A stretch of 64,000 nucleotides of DNA from CAZFDT01 sp964518335. Its GTDB lineage: Bacteria; Planctomycetota; Phycisphaerae; Phycisphaerales; Phycisphaeraceae. The stretch is from positions 34,550-98,549 of the forward strand of contig CAZFDT010000010.1 in NCBI GenBank assembly GCA_964518335.1, in the 5' to 3' direction. Positions 49,413 through 59,415 of this stretch are shown in pieces; positions within the stretch are counted from its first letter, which is position 1, and every line of letters starts with the position of its first letter. A model generated the notes under the pieces. It had not been told where the DNA came from and did not search any database. It saw only the letters and a list, made by a program, of their open reading frames with translations. The position numbers were made by a program, and so were the translations under genes.

Positions 49413-50474
49413 TCAGAAACGACGCGGCAACGGGTTCTGGCGATGGCATTCCTCAAGCACGGCGATCTGTCGTCGCACCTGCTGCAGCTTGACGACGGGT
49501 TCGGCGCCATTCACAAGCACGTCATAAACGTTGTCATAGACCCCCTTGGTCATGCGATGAAATTCGCTCATCGTCGCATCGTCGCGCCAGGATTCCTCGA
49601 TCCATTCGAGTTTCTCTGCATTGTATTGGCGTTGGTCCGACCAGCCTTGGGCGGGTTCGTGTCGCGGCGCCGTTGCCGGATCGAAGTACTTCCACCGCAG
49701 TTCCGCGCCGCCGCCCGTCAGCCCTCCACGCGTACATGACAGGTTGTACGTTTCGCCCTGCGAATAGGCCATGAAGGAGCTGACCACCACCTCGACCAGC
49801 GGCGCGTTCTGATCGTGAAGTGTCACCGAGGCGAAGTTGTCCGCATCGCCGAACTCGTTGTGACACATCAGCTTGCTGAAGACCTTGGGCGTCCGCTCGC
49901 CGAAAAGGACAACGGCCTGGTCCAGCGGGTGGGGGCCGGTGTTGTTCAGGTTGCCGCCTCCGTAGCGCTGGCTGGCTTGCCAGTCCCAGCGACGGGCGAA
50001 GCGGCTCCAGTTGAGCCGTGCATGGACCAACTCCCCCAGCTTGCCCGACGCCAGGACTTCCTGTAGCTTCCGGAAGGCCGGGGCAAATCGCGAGTTCTGA
50101 AATGCAAACAGATGACGTCCCGCTTTTCTCGCTACTGACATCATCGCATCAAATGACTCAATATTGGGTGCCAGCGGTTTTTCACACAATACGTGATAAG
50201 CCGCCTCCAATGCAGCGATCGTCCCCGTGGGATGCTCGTGGCTGGGCAGTGCATTGACCACCAGGTCAATGCTCAGTCGGCGGTCCTCAAACAGGGCCTG
50301 GTAGCTGCCATATCCCCTTGCACCAAGGTCTTTCACGGCCTCAAGCCGCTCCGGCATGGCGTCGGTGACGGCAACGACCTGGTACTGATCGCTGGCTTGA
50401 CGAAGCCACGCCACGTGAATGTCCGATCCACTGCGCCCCTGGCCCAACACTGCAACTTTGATTCGGTGACTCAC
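49413..50474 (-). CDS. Gfo/Idh/MocA family oxidoreductase
   Basis: A 353-residue paralogue of the preceding oxidoreductase. The Rossmann start is VAVLGQGRSGSDIHVAWL, the EKP motif is YHVLCEKPLAPN, and the substrate domain has GGGNLNNTGPHPLDQAVVLF, where the catalytic-type His is in GPHPLD. Start is GTG at 50474 with GGAG six bases upstream. Together with its neighbour it could run a paired oxidation and reduction on a sugar, as in family members that use a 3-keto intermediate; this is inferred. A 251-bp gap separates it from the sulfatase gene. Confidence 0.87.
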   Translation of the reverse strand: MSHRIKVAVLGQGRSGSDIHVAWLRQASDQYQVVAVTDAMPERLEAVKDLGARGYGSYQALFEDRRLSIDLVVNALPSHEHPTGTIAALEAAYHVLCEKPLAPNIESFDAMMSVARKAGRHLFAFQNSRFAPAFRKLQEVLASGKLGELVHARLNWSRFARRWDWQASQRYGGGNLNNTGPHPLDQAVVLFGERTPKVFSKLMCHNEFGDADNFASVTLHDQNAPLVEVVVSSFMAYSQGETYNLSCTRGGLTGGGAELRWKYFDPATAPRHEPAQGWSDQRQYNAEKLEWIEESWRDDATMSEFHRMTKGVYDNVYDVLVNGAEPVVKLQQVRRQIAVLEECHRQNPLPRRF

Positions 50475-50725
50475 ATGTCGCTCCTGTGCAATATAAGATT
50501 CATAGCAATGACGCTGCAACAAGCATATTGCTGTTTCGGCGTGATGATTGCGCCACAGTCTCTGACGAGTACTCTTCCTCGATGACGCACACGTCCCACG
50601 GTAACACACATGCATACCCGTCGCCCGCCGCGCGGCACATGGCCGCCGCGCCACCCTCGAAGCGACCGCTGCCGTCCTCCGCGAGCACCTGAACCATCGC
50701 CACACACCGCATGATCATCGCTCGG

Positions 50726-52198
50726 TTACACAAATGCGTAAGTTCTGTGCGGATTGTAGCCCGGAATCAGATGTGGCTGGGCCACACCGGCAACCAGACG
50801 GCCCGCATCAACGAATCCCTCGGGTCGGTCGCGCAGAACATCGATAAGCCGCTCACGCCACGGCGCCAGCAACTCACCTGCGCCATTCGCTAAAGCCAGA
50901 TCGTGCGTCTCATTCGGGTCGTCGGCGAGGTTGAACAACTGCTCTCGACCGGTCTGCGAATGCCAGATGTACTTGTGGGTGTCGGACACAAGCCATTGAT
51001 TGGCGAACCGACGGTCGTAACAACCGGTGTGCTCGCCATGCAGCACGTCGCGCACGCGATCGGTCTCTCCGCGGAGAATCGGCAGCAGACTCCTGCCCGT
51101 GCACGTGTCGGGGATGTCGATGCCCGCGGCGTCGAGACAGGTCGGCATGATGTCTTGCAGATCGACGGGGCTCTCGCAGATCATGCCGCTCGGCAAGCCC
51201 CACGCGGTGGGGGGACAGATCACAAACGGCACGCGCGCCGACGCCTCATATGCGTAGGTCTTGCGGAAGAGGCAGTGATCCCCAAGCATTTCGCCGTGGT
51301 CGGAGGTGAAGATGAACAATGTGTTGCGTGCGATACGCTGACCGAACGCCTGCATGAATCGTCCGATCTGATCGTCGATGAAATTGCACAAGCCGTAGTA
51401 GCCTGCCTGCAGACATCGCTGATGGTGTTCGTCAAGCCAGATGTGTGCGGCATCGGGGTCACTGCCGCGCTTTGGCCCGGATAAGTGCGCGCCGGTGTCG
51501 GCCAGCACGGCGTCGTTCCAGTCGCCGCGGGCCACGGGCGGAAGATCGCGATGAATGTAGCGGTCGTAGTAGAATGCCGGAGGCGTCAATGGCGGGTGCG
51601 GATCAATAGTGGAGATCTTGAGAAAGAATGGGCACGAGGGGTCGCGCCGATCCATGAACTTCAGGGCCTGGTCATAACACCAGAAGGTGTGGGTCTGCTC
51701 TTCGGGAAGAATCGTTGGTCGGCCGACCCACGCGTTGGCAGAGACGCCGTGGCTCATTCCGGCAGACCACTCCTGCCGCCCGCACGACTGGCCGAGCCAG
51801 TGGACGTAGTCATTGTGTGTTCCACGATGCGAATCGGCGAGCATCATGTGCTGGAAGCCGTAGCGCTTGCGCAGCGGCTGCAGATGCAGCTTGCCGATCA
51901 GTTGCGTCTGGTATCCCGCCTTTGACAGCTCGCCGGGCAGGGTGTGCGCGGGACTCCACGCAGGGTCATCGGCGAATCCGACCATGCCCGTGGCCGCAGG
52001 CGCCGCACCAGCCATCAGACTCCGCCGCGCGGGAATGCAGCTTGGGCAGGCGCTGTAGCCGCGACGAAATCGAGTGCCGCGCTGCCCAAGAAAGTCCACG
52101 TTGGGCGTTTGCAGCGCGACGTGACCATCGATCCCGATGCAGTCTCCCCGCCACTGATCCGTCATGAACAGAACGATGTTGGGACGGTCGTCAGGCAT
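50726..52198 (-). CDS. Cys-type sulfatase (alkaline phosphatase superfamily)
   Basis: A 490-residue sulfatase. The N-terminal metal site is IVLFMTDQWRGD, and the formylglycine motif is CIPAR (C54-x-P56-x-R58), preceded by SACPS. Further metal ligands appear in FTSDHGEMLGDH. The Cys must be oxidised to formylglycine by a maturase that is not encoded here. No signal peptide is evident, so a cytoplasmic role on small sulfated sugars is possible. It suggests that the locus handles a sulfated glycan, common in marine planctomycetes. Confidence 0.9.
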   Translation of the reverse strand: MPDDRPNIVLFMTDQWRGDCIGIDGHVALQTPNVDFLGQRGTRFRRGYSACPSCIPARRSLMAGAAPAATGMVGFADDPAWSPAHTLPGELSKAGYQTQLIGKLHLQPLRKRYGFQHMMLADSHRGTHNDYVHWLGQSCGRQEWSAGMSHGVSANAWVGRPTILPEEQTHTFWCYDQALKFMDRRDPSCPFFLKISTIDPHPPLTPPAFYYDRYIHRDLPPVARGDWNDAVLADTGAHLSGPKRGSDPDAAHIWLDEHHQRCLQAGYYGLCNFIDDQIGRFMQAFGQRIARNTLFIFTSDHGEMLGDHCLFRKTYAYEASARVPFVICPPTAWGLPSGMICESPVDLQDIMPTCLDAAGIDIPDTCTGRSLLPILRGETDRVRDVLHGEHTGCYDRRFANQWLVSDTHKYIWHSQTGREQLFNLADDPNETHDLALANGAGELLAPWRERLIDVLRDRPEGFVDAGRLVAGVAQPHLIPGYNPHRTYAFV

Positions 52199-52316
52199 AT
52201 CAGCGGCATTGTATCGATCAACCTGTCGCCACCAGCCAACACGCGGTCAGCACGTGGCATCTCCTCGGAGTATCGACGAATCATGCGGTGAATCACTCCA
52301 TGCGGGGTGGTGTCGT

Positions 52317-53420
52317 CTAGCATGCGCCGGCCGTGTGGCAGACCAACTCCATCAGTTGCCGGGCATGTTCGAGCGATCGGGCGTTGGCCTCAATGATGAA
52401 TCGACCCCTGCTCAGTCGCTCCACGATGGATTCAGGTCGCTCGCATTGAGCGAGATTCATGCCCAGATGAATCGGCGTGCGCAGGGATGCGTCAATCAAC
52501 TCGTCATTGATCCAGTCCTCAAGGCGCGGGCCGTTTGGGTCCTGGAGGATCTGTTGGAGCATCAGGCCGCGTATCCGGCTGACAGCATTTGCGCGCGACA
52601 CGCCTATGGAATGGTGGTGGTAATAGATCGCCCCGGCGTAGTCACATAGCCGGGCAATCCAGGGACTATCAAAACGCTGGGCTATTTCCGCGGACACCAG
52701 GTCTGCGGGGTCGCCGTTGATGAACATCAGCCGCGGCTTCAGCGCCACGCCCCACACACCGCCCATGTGCGATCTAAGCAGAGGCACTCGATCCTCCAAA
52801 ATGCGTTGCACTGCCACCATGCTGTCCATGCAGTATTGCAGCAAGCGCTCCACTGCTTCCGGCGCATCATAGAAATCAGTGAACAGATCCTGGCCGCGCA
52901 TATCGCAAGCCAGGTCCAGCGGGCTTCGATAGGCGTGACTGGCGACGACCAGCCCGTCCAGATTCTCCGATGCCACACCGCGCCAGAACGACACCAGATA
53001 GTGCATCCATCGATTGTCAGGATTGAACGTCAGGCGTGCGACCTCATCGAGGTGCTGCAGGACGGGGCCAGTGGTGTAGGTGGTGGATTTCTCGAAGATG
53101 ATGTCGCCGCCGGTGATGAGCGCCGTGGTGAATCCGGTTCCCCAGTTGTGGAAGACGCCGGGACAGCGATGCCCGCCAGTCTTCTCTTGAAGTCTGGCCA
53201 TCACCAGGGCGTTGCGCACCGCACGCACGCCAAGGTCGTATGCGTGCTGCCTGAGAACTTCCTCAGAAAGCTGTGTGCCATACCGGTAATCTCGGGCAAA
53301 CTCATCATCGGGACACTCGGCCATGATCAACGGCGGGCCGGGCGCGGTTCGCCTGAAGAAGGCTGCGTGACGTGCCAGATTCTGCTGGAGAAACTGCCGG
53401 ATATCCTTCGATGCGGTCAT
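52317..53420 (-). CDS. Uroporphyrinogen decarboxylase-like (UroD/MtaA) family protein
   Basis: A 367-residue protein with the character of the UroD/MtaA superfamily: a TIM-barrel-like layout with GPVLQHLDEVARLTFNPDNRW, FTDFYDAPEAVERLLQYCMD and SHMGGVWGVALKPRLMFING, then the metal-binding-type IYYHHHSIGVSRAN with three His in a row. Planctomycetes and other fermenters carry many UroD-like proteins in sugar loci, far from heme synthesis, with unknown substrates; the relatives MtaA and MtbA transfer methyl groups to thiols. Gaps to both neighbours are 80-120 bp. Confidence 0.7.
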   Translation of the reverse strand: MTASKDIRQFLQQNLARHAAFFRRTAPGPPLIMAECPDDEFARDYRYGTQLSEEVLRQHAYDLGVRAVRNALVMARLQEKTGGHRCPGVFHNWGTGFTTALITGGDIIFEKSTTYTTGPVLQHLDEVARLTFNPDNRWMHYLVSFWRGVASENLDGLVVASHAYRSPLDLACDMRGQDLFTDFYDAPEAVERLLQYCMDSMVAVQRILEDRVPLLRSHMGGVWGVALKPRLMFINGDPADLVSAEIAQRFDSPWIARLCDYAGAIYYHHHSIGVSRANAVSRIRGLMLQQILQDPNGPRLEDWINDELIDASLRTPIHLGMNLAQCERPESIVERLSRGRFIIEANARSLEHARQLMELVCHTAGAC

Positions 53421-53504
53421 CGGATCGCGCCTCTTTGATCACCGACTTCGTCACACATCAGCCCACATGCACCGAATGGTCTTCGCCGCACTGGCCTGCC
53501 ACGT

Positions 53505-54410
53505 TCAGACAAGACCCCATTCTTTCATTTTGGTTTCCATCGGCACAATTCTGTCGGGGTCGGTGACGGCGTCCGCATGACCACGAGGCTCGACACCCAC
53601 GAACCGGTCATCGATCGGAAGGTGAGCCGGTTGGTAGCGGACATCCGCGCTGATGCGATACCGGTTGGTCGTGTTCGTCAGCGATGCGTGTAGCGTGAAG
53701 AGGCCGAACGTCAGAATGTCGCCCGCGCGAAACGGCGCGGTCTGCCACTGCCCGCCATAGTGCCGCACAAAGTGCATCGGGTCTTCCGACAGCCAGCCCG
53801 TCACGCCGTCGCGATCCATGTCCATTCGGCCGTAGGTCGCGCGCATTCTCGCATACGACTCGAGGCGATGTGAGCCCACGCAGATCGCCAGTGTGCCGAT
53901 GGCCAGGTCAAGGTCGCCGATCGGAATCCAACAGGTGCATCGCTCGTGCGTGCCGCGACCGACGTACACCACGTCCATGTGCGAGGGCGTATGCTTGGCA
54001 TTGCCCACGGCGCGAAGCCACTTGTAGTCAAAAGTGCGGGAGGGCGCGCCGAACAGCATCTCGTAGAAATCGAATAGGCGTGGCGATTCGAGCACCGCCA
54101 GCACGTCGGAATGATGCGTGATGTCTCGTGGCCGAACCAGTGTGCGTTCGCGCGTACCCGGCGGCATCACGCCGTCCAGCACAGGCGTGCCCGGCACGAG
54201 CCCCTCATGCTTGTCCAGGTACTCAAGCACGGCAAGACGACAGCGCATGACACTGTCCCGGTCCAACATGTCGCGCAACAGCAGATAGCCGTCCTCATCC
54301 ATCCGCTGGCGCAGCGCCTCGGCGTCACCAAGCAGATCGTTGCTGTCGCGCAGCTCGCCCATCTCCTGGCTTGGAAATTCGATGTCTCGGGGCCCGAATC
54401 GGATCTTCAT
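53505..54410 (-). CDS. Phytanoyl-CoA dioxygenase (PhyH) family protein
   Basis: A 301-residue Fe(II)/2-oxoglutarate oxygenase. It has EDGYLLLRDMLDRDSVMRCR at the start of the fold, the HxD as TPSHMDVVYVG and the distal His region FTLHASLTNTTNRYRISADV with the cofactor Arg. Substrate unknown. GAGGTG about six bases before the ATG lies in the last codons of the upstream DUF4838 gene (stop only 4 bp away), so translation is coupled. It is only distantly like the PhyH protein at 15243-16058. Confidence 0.82.
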   Translation of the reverse strand: MKIRFGPRDIEFPSQEMGELRDSNDLLGDAEALRQRMDEDGYLLLRDMLDRDSVMRCRLAVLEYLDKHEGLVPGTPVLDGVMPPGTRERTLVRPRDITHHSDVLAVLESPRLFDFYEMLFGAPSRTFDYKWLRAVGNAKHTPSHMDVVYVGRGTHERCTCWIPIGDLDLAIGTLAICVGSHRLESYARMRATYGRMDMDRDGVTGWLSEDPMHFVRHYGGQWQTAPFRAGDILTFGLFTLHASLTNTTNRYRISADVRYQPAHLPIDDRFVGVEPRGHADAVTDPDRIVPMETKMKEWGLV

Positions 54411-54414
54411 GGCT

Positions 54415-56496
54415 TCACCTCTTCTCATCGAACTGGATGACGACCTGGGAAATCATGCACCACCAGCCGTCAAGTCGCTTGGTGCCTTCGTGAACATTGG
54501 CAAAGGTCAGGATGTTCTCGCCTGCCCGCAAGACGCCGGCCGGAATCGTTAGAGTCCGCTTGGACCAGCCTTGCTTCACAAATCCGCAGTCACCCCGGTG
54601 GATCGTCACGCCGTTGATCGTTAGCTCGATCTGCGCGGTCGGGGGGAGGTCGTTCTGCGAGTCCTGCCCCTCGACGATCATCTGAACCGGTCCAGTCGGG
54701 GCTGCATCGAGCTTGAAAGCTGCAGTTGCTTTCGAGGGGCGCGGCGACCGCGGCGCATAGACGACGACGCCATCCTTTGCGGGCGCGCAGAACCAGTTGT
54801 ACTTGGGCGCGAAGTGACCGCCGCGAAACGCGCTTGCCGAAATGATCACGCCCGCCGCGGTCACAGCCGGCTCGCCATCGGGCTCGCTGGCATCGCGCAC
54901 GGCATAGGCGGTCTTGCGATCGGCGAAGAACAGCTTGCGCTCGTGTGCCACCCGCGCCGCCAGCACCTCATCGCCAACCACCGCCGCCGCCGCATCGTCC
55001 AGATGCTTGAGCATGAGCGAGCCATGCGGCTCATCGTAGAACGCCGCGGGCATGTGATTGCCGTCGTGCAGCCCGCGCGCATGGCCCTTTTCGAGCTGTA
55101 ATTGCACCAACTCGAGGTAGTCCATGAGATGCGGCGCGCTTTGGCCGTAGTACGCCTCGACGAACTCCCGCGTCAGCGCATGTGAATCAAGCGAGATATC
55201 CCACAAGAGCCGCCCCATCACGTAGCTGAACATGCGGTTGAACGGCTGCGGAGCGCCCAACAGAAAGATGCCTCGCACCCCCTGCGCGTGATACCACTTC
55301 AGCTTGTCGGCCATGGCAAACCACGACGGCGAGTAGCCCAGATTGTAGTCGTACACCCCCAACTGATCGCCTGCCACTTGCTTCCAGCCATCGAACTGCG
55401 CGAGGGCTTCGCTGTTGATCTCATGCGTCAACGGATGCGCCATGGATAGGTTCACGCCCCAGTACGGGCAGTAGAGCACCATGACGTTGTCCGCAGGTTT
55501 CTCACGCAACGACGGTTCGTCGCTGCCCACATACGCCAGTGCAAGCAGAATCTTGTCGGGATACTTCGACTTGACCGCAGCGGCGATGTGGTTCACCCAC
55601 ACCAGCAGCCGGTCGGCATAGACGCCCGGTGCTTCGTCCAAGGCCAGGCAACTTTCACACTGACACCAGTCGTGGCCATCCCCCTGCGTGATGAAGAAGT
55701 ATTTTCGCTCGCGCTGCTGCTCGATCCACGCCAGCGCCGCATCGGTGGTGATTCGCAGGACGTCGGGGTTTGAAAGACATAGATGGACGTAGCCATCCGA
55801 ATCGCGGGTGACGCCGCGCGTGCCGTCATGCCGTAATGGATAGTACTCGGGATGCGATTTCAAATATGTCGGTCTCGGCACGAAAAGACCCGCGGTATGG
55901 TCGATCCAGAGTTTCACACCGGCATCGCCACCGGGAATACGCGGATCACCGATCATCTCCTGCGTTGTGCCACCCAAGGCCCAGTCCACACCGCGTCGCA
56001 AGTCGAAAGACGGCGCCTTGATCGTGTCTGAGTCGGAAATGGTCGTGATTTCAAGTGTCGGTGCGATGCTCAGCTCGGGCGCGTAATAGCGATACCCCAA
56101 TTGCGTCAACCAGCAATACGCTGCGTAAACCGTGCCCCAATCATGGCGACCCGACAGCGCCACGCGACCGTTGCGCACACGAATGATGAACCCATCGGCA
56201 TGAAGGGCGTCAAGCTCCTTGGCATCCACCAGCCCCGCTGCCGTGACTGCGGCTCGCCCGACCAGAATCGCGCCGGCATTGGTCGGCGCTGTCCTGGTGG
56301 TCTCGAGCTTGACACCAAGCATGGTGGCCAACTGCTGCTGCAACACCCTCACCGCCAGGCTTTCGTTCCGGGATGGCTCTTCGCCGGTCACAATGGCCTT
56401 GATGGCCCGCAGGTCGGTGTCACCGCGCGCCGATGCGGCCAGCAAACCTGCAGCCGTGGCGATCGCTATCAGCAAACGTGCGGGCTTCGCCGTCAT
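54415..56496 (-). CDS. DUF4838 protein, glucuronidase-like fold
   Basis: A 693-residue exported protein. The signal peptide is at about 1-25 (LLIAIATAAGLLAASARG). An N-terminal domain resembling that of GH67 alpha-glucuronidases follows (about 30-150), with ADGFIIRVRNGRVALSGRHD and the pattern 'G..YA...WL...G.R.Y.P'. The DUF4838 domain covers about 190-480, with FITQGDGHDWCQCESC and LGVYDYNLGYSPSWF. A C-terminal beta-sandwich (about 590-693) may bind sugar. DUF4838 proteins have a TIM barrel and are suspected glycoside hydrolases. The stop is 4 bp before the PhyH start; the next gene upstream ends 3 bp away. Confidence 0.85.
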   Translation of the reverse strand: MTAKPARLLIAIATAAGLLAASARGDTDLRAIKAIVTGEEPSRNESLAVRVLQQQLATMLGVKLETTRTAPTNAGAILVGRAAVTAAGLVDAKELDALHADGFIIRVRNGRVALSGRHDWGTVYAAYCWLTQLGYRYYAPELSIAPTLEITTISDSDTIKAPSFDLRRGVDWALGGTTQEMIGDPRIPGGDAGVKLWIDHTAGLFVPRPTYLKSHPEYYPLRHDGTRGVTRDSDGYVHLCLSNPDVLRITTDAALAWIEQQRERKYFFITQGDGHDWCQCESCLALDEAPGVYADRLLVWVNHIAAAVKSKYPDKILLALAYVGSDEPSLREKPADNVMVLYCPYWGVNLSMAHPLTHEINSEALAQFDGWKQVAGDQLGVYDYNLGYSPSWFAMADKLKWYHAQGVRGIFLLGAPQPFNRMFSYVMGRLLWDISLDSHALTREFVEAYYGQSAPHLMDYLELVQLQLEKGHARGLHDGNHMPAAFYDEPHGSLMLKHLDDAAAAVVGDEVLAARVAHERKLFFADRKTAYAVRDASEPDGEPAVTAAGVIISASAFRGGHFAPKYNWFCAPAKDGVVVYAPRSPRPSKATAAFKLDAAPTGPVQMIVEGQDSQNDLPPTAQIELTINGVTIHRGDCGFVKQGWSKRTLTIPAGVLRAGENILTFANVHEGTKRLDGWWCMISQVVIQFDEKR

Positions 56497-56499
56497 GTC

Positions 56500-59415
56500 T
56501 CACTCCGTAAAGTTGCTGTCGGCTTCCTGCAACAGCCGGGAAGTGTCCACCAGAGGATTCCACAGCAGGCGGTCGATGACATAGGCAGCGCGTGGCGACT
56601 TGCTCGCCGTGACGAGCGCGTCCGCAGGGGCTTCTTTCACGCCCTTCCGTGCAGCCTGCTTGATCATCAACGCCGCGTGATGGATGGCCTCATCACTGAC
56701 GGTCGCACGACCGACTGGTTCCCGCCGCGCCTCAAACCAAGGCTTTTCCACGACGTACAACTCGTGCAACATGCCGCGATGACCGGGATGCAACGGCTCA
56801 GCGGCAACCCAGCCCCGCGCATCGACCCGGACGCCATAGCCCTCCAGGTAACGAATGACGCCTCGCTTAACGTCACCCGAGATCAGCACGCGCCCATCGC
56901 GCACGTCAATGGCGAAGCCGCCGTCGTCGCCGATTGGACGAGCGCTGAGCGTCACACAGTTGCGTCCGTCATCCGATTGACGCACGGGCAAGCGCACATG
57001 GAACAGGCGCTCAAGCACCCGCTGCAGTAGCATTGCTGCCTCTTCCGCACCGTCTTGGGCTTCGATTGCGAATATCGGGGTCAGCGCCGCGTGCGGCATG
57101 TACGATCGGAACTTGATGCGCCCACCGTGATGCGACTTCCAGCGATCTCCAGTGGGATGTGTGAAGGGCGCACCTCGCGTCGTGTAAAGAATGTTCGCAG
57201 CTTCCGCTCCCGTGATGAGACCCGGCGTCATCACGTTCGGCCGAAACTGGCTAAGCCAGACCGCCTTACCCATGTGCGGTAGATGCTCGATCGTCGGCAG
57301 TTGGTTGCTCCAGCGCATGCCCAGGATCACGACTTGCCCATCCTGAGCTTCATCGCGATGGATCGGCGTGAACCGAAAACTGACCTGACTCACCTGGTGA
57401 TCCCATGTTGCAGGATCGTAGTGGTTGTTGGCGTCAAACTGCCTGAGATCCATGCGAATGATCTGCTCGCCGGGATGCAGGTCGAATTCGCGTGTGGCGC
57501 CATGGATCTGGACCGTGCAGCGCATGGCCGCTGTCGATCTGAGGTGAAACTCCGCATACCAGCACTGGCTGACGTCCACCGGGGGATCAAACTGTCGTTC
57601 GGCATAGAGCATGCCGGCATACACCGGGGTTCCCATGCTGTTGGGCACCACGGGCAGACCGCTCATTGGGAGCCGCACGCGCACGCCTCCGTGAGACACA
57701 TCGGCCGGTTGAAAGATCGCTTCGCTGCCGTCTGTCAACCAGTGATCGCTTTCATTGGCGGCGTCAAACATCAGCTCGATCTGGCGCGGCGGAAGGTCTT
57801 CTGTCACTGCGGCTGCTCCTCGCCGCGCCAACTCCTGGCGCGCCGCCTCAATGACCTCTTTGACGCGCTTCTGCGCACGCTCGTCGCCTTGCGCGATGGC
57901 ACGCTCGGCCGCATCGAGCCATTCCGCAGCCTGACTGAGATATGCCGGGCTGGTGCCCCAAGTCAGCATGTCGTGAATGATGTCGCGCTCGATCGTCTGC
58001 TCGCGCAGTGCGTGATAAGCCGCCATCGGTTTGGCCGCGGGGCCGTAATAGCCATCGATGAACTGAGACTGAAGGGTCGCAACATCCTGGAAGGGGTCCC
58101 ACAACAGGTTCGCACAGACCCAGACAAAAAGCGGGTCCCTGGGGGGCGCGTTCAAGTACGCCCATCGCACGTTGTGTCGCGCCCAAAACTTGATACGGGC
58201 GGCGGTGGCCTGCATCCAGTTGCCGTACACGTAATCGTAAACGCCGATCTGCCCCGGGGCGCACGCCGTCCACGCCAGAAACTCCTCCATGGTCGTCGTG
58301 TTCAAAGGATGCGCCCAGTCCACCGCGGAGGTGGATCGAGACGTCCAGACCCAAGGCGCGTAAAGAACGGCGACGTTGGGCTCGGGCTTCACCGTCACCG
58401 GGGGCTTCACATCGCGGATATAGGCGAAGGTCAACAGCGTCTTGTCCGGGTGCTGCACTGCCGCCTGGCGCGCGATATGATTGACCCAACTCATCATCCG
58501 ATCGGTGGTGTAGTAGGGATGATGGTCCGCAGCGCGGCATTGAGCACAGACGCACGGCGTTGCGTCACCCTCCGTGACGGCAAAGAATTGTCGCGGGCTC
58601 TGCTGGGACATCCACTGCATAGCGCGTTCGACCATGATCGCCCGAACGTGCGGATTGCTCGTGCAGAGTGTGACCGTTGACGCCGACTTGCCAGGCGTGC
58701 GTGAACCGTCCGCCTGCTGCGCGTAGAATTCAGGATGCGATTGGGCATACAGCGACGTCGGCACGAGGTAGCCGGCGGTGTGATCCCAGCCCAGCCAGCC
58801 GTCGTACTGCAGCTTCTCCGCGTTGGCCGCGTCCTTGGCCGAGCCCAGGCTGAACTGTCTCAGCGTCGTGCCGAAGGCGCCCTGATCCAGGTCGCCCCGG
58901 CAATCGCGAAACTCGAAGAAAGGCTTGGTGGCGACGGTGCCGATCGGGAGCGACCCGTCACTGGACTCTTCACGCCAGTATGTATGACCGGGAATGACAA
59001 AGGCGCCAGCCATGCGGAACATGCGCCAGACTGCATAGTGCGTGCCTTGCGGGCCGAATCCCGCCAGGGCCACCCCGTCGTCGGTGATGCGGATGACAAA
59101 CCCATCCACACGAACCGCATTGAGCTCGTCCGCCGACACCCACCCTCCCGCCTGCGCCAGTTCACGGCCAAGCACAATCGCCACCTCTCCTGGCTGAGGC
59201 GACTGCTTCTGAATCGTCGCCTGCACGCCAAAAGCCGCCTGCAGGTAGGCGCGCAATCCGTAAGCAAGCCGGCCGTATTCATCCTCACGGTCGGCTGGAT
59301 AGCAGATTGCCTGGATGCGCCCCAGTGGCAGTCGATCCGCATCTGTGGCCGACGCTGCAGGCACGATGGAAAGCCACATGCCAAGCACGAGCAGCAAGCG
59401 GGGTGTGTGTATCAC
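56500..59415 (-). CDS. DUF4838 protein with a second GH67N-like domain at the C-terminus
   Basis: A 971-residue exported paralogue of the previous protein. Signal peptide about 5-24. The N-terminal GH67N-like domain contains VDGFVIRITDDGVALAGFGP and THYAVWRMFR. The DUF4838 core has FAVTEGDATPCVCAQCRAAD and IGVYDYVYGNWMQAT. A beta-sandwich follows (about 545-700). Unlike its neighbour it then has another GH67N-like unit (about 780-880, GGFAIDVRDGRVLISGDVKR then GVIRYLEGYGVRV). Start is GTG at 59415, whose TG overlaps the stop of the upstream gene (GTGA). Confidence 0.82.
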   Translation of the reverse strand: MIHTPRLLLVLGMWLSIVPAASATDADRLPLGRIQAICYPADREDEYGRLAYGLRAYLQAAFGVQATIQKQSPQPGEVAIVLGRELAQAGGWVSADELNAVRVDGFVIRITDDGVALAGFGPQGTHYAVWRMFRMAGAFVIPGHTYWREESSDGSLPIGTVATKPFFEFRDCRGDLDQGAFGTTLRQFSLGSAKDAANAEKLQYDGWLGWDHTAGYLVPTSLYAQSHPEFYAQQADGSRTPGKSASTVTLCTSNPHVRAIMVERAMQWMSQQSPRQFFAVTEGDATPCVCAQCRAADHHPYYTTDRMMSWVNHIARQAAVQHPDKTLLTFAYIRDVKPPVTVKPEPNVAVLYAPWVWTSRSTSAVDWAHPLNTTTMEEFLAWTACAPGQIGVYDYVYGNWMQATAARIKFWARHNVRWAYLNAPPRDPLFVWVCANLLWDPFQDVATLQSQFIDGYYGPAAKPMAAYHALREQTIERDIIHDMLTWGTSPAYLSQAAEWLDAAERAIAQGDERAQKRVKEVIEAARQELARRGAAAVTEDLPPRQIELMFDAANESDHWLTDGSEAIFQPADVSHGGVRVRLPMSGLPVVPNSMGTPVYAGMLYAERQFDPPVDVSQCWYAEFHLRSTAAMRCTVQIHGATREFDLHPGEQIIRMDLRQFDANNHYDPATWDHQVSQVSFRFTPIHRDEAQDGQVVILGMRWSNQLPTIEHLPHMGKAVWLSQFRPNVMTPGLITGAEAANILYTTRGAPFTHPTGDRWKSHHGGRIKFRSYMPHAALTPIFAIEAQDGAEEAAMLLQRVLERLFHVRLPVRQSDDGRNCVTLSARPIGDDGGFAIDVRDGRVLISGDVKRGVIRYLEGYGVRVDARGWVAAEPLHPGHRGMLHELYVVEKPWFEARREPVGRATVSDEAIHHAALMIKQAARKGVKEAPADALVTASKSPRAAYVIDRLLWNPLVDTSRLLQEADSNFTE

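Noticed and set aside
50475..50733. Small minus-strand frame in the gap before the sulfatase stop
   Set aside because: It overlaps the sulfatase 3' end, has no ribosome site, and its Cys/Val-rich product resembles nothing known. The gap more likely carries a promoter for the Gfo/Idh pair.
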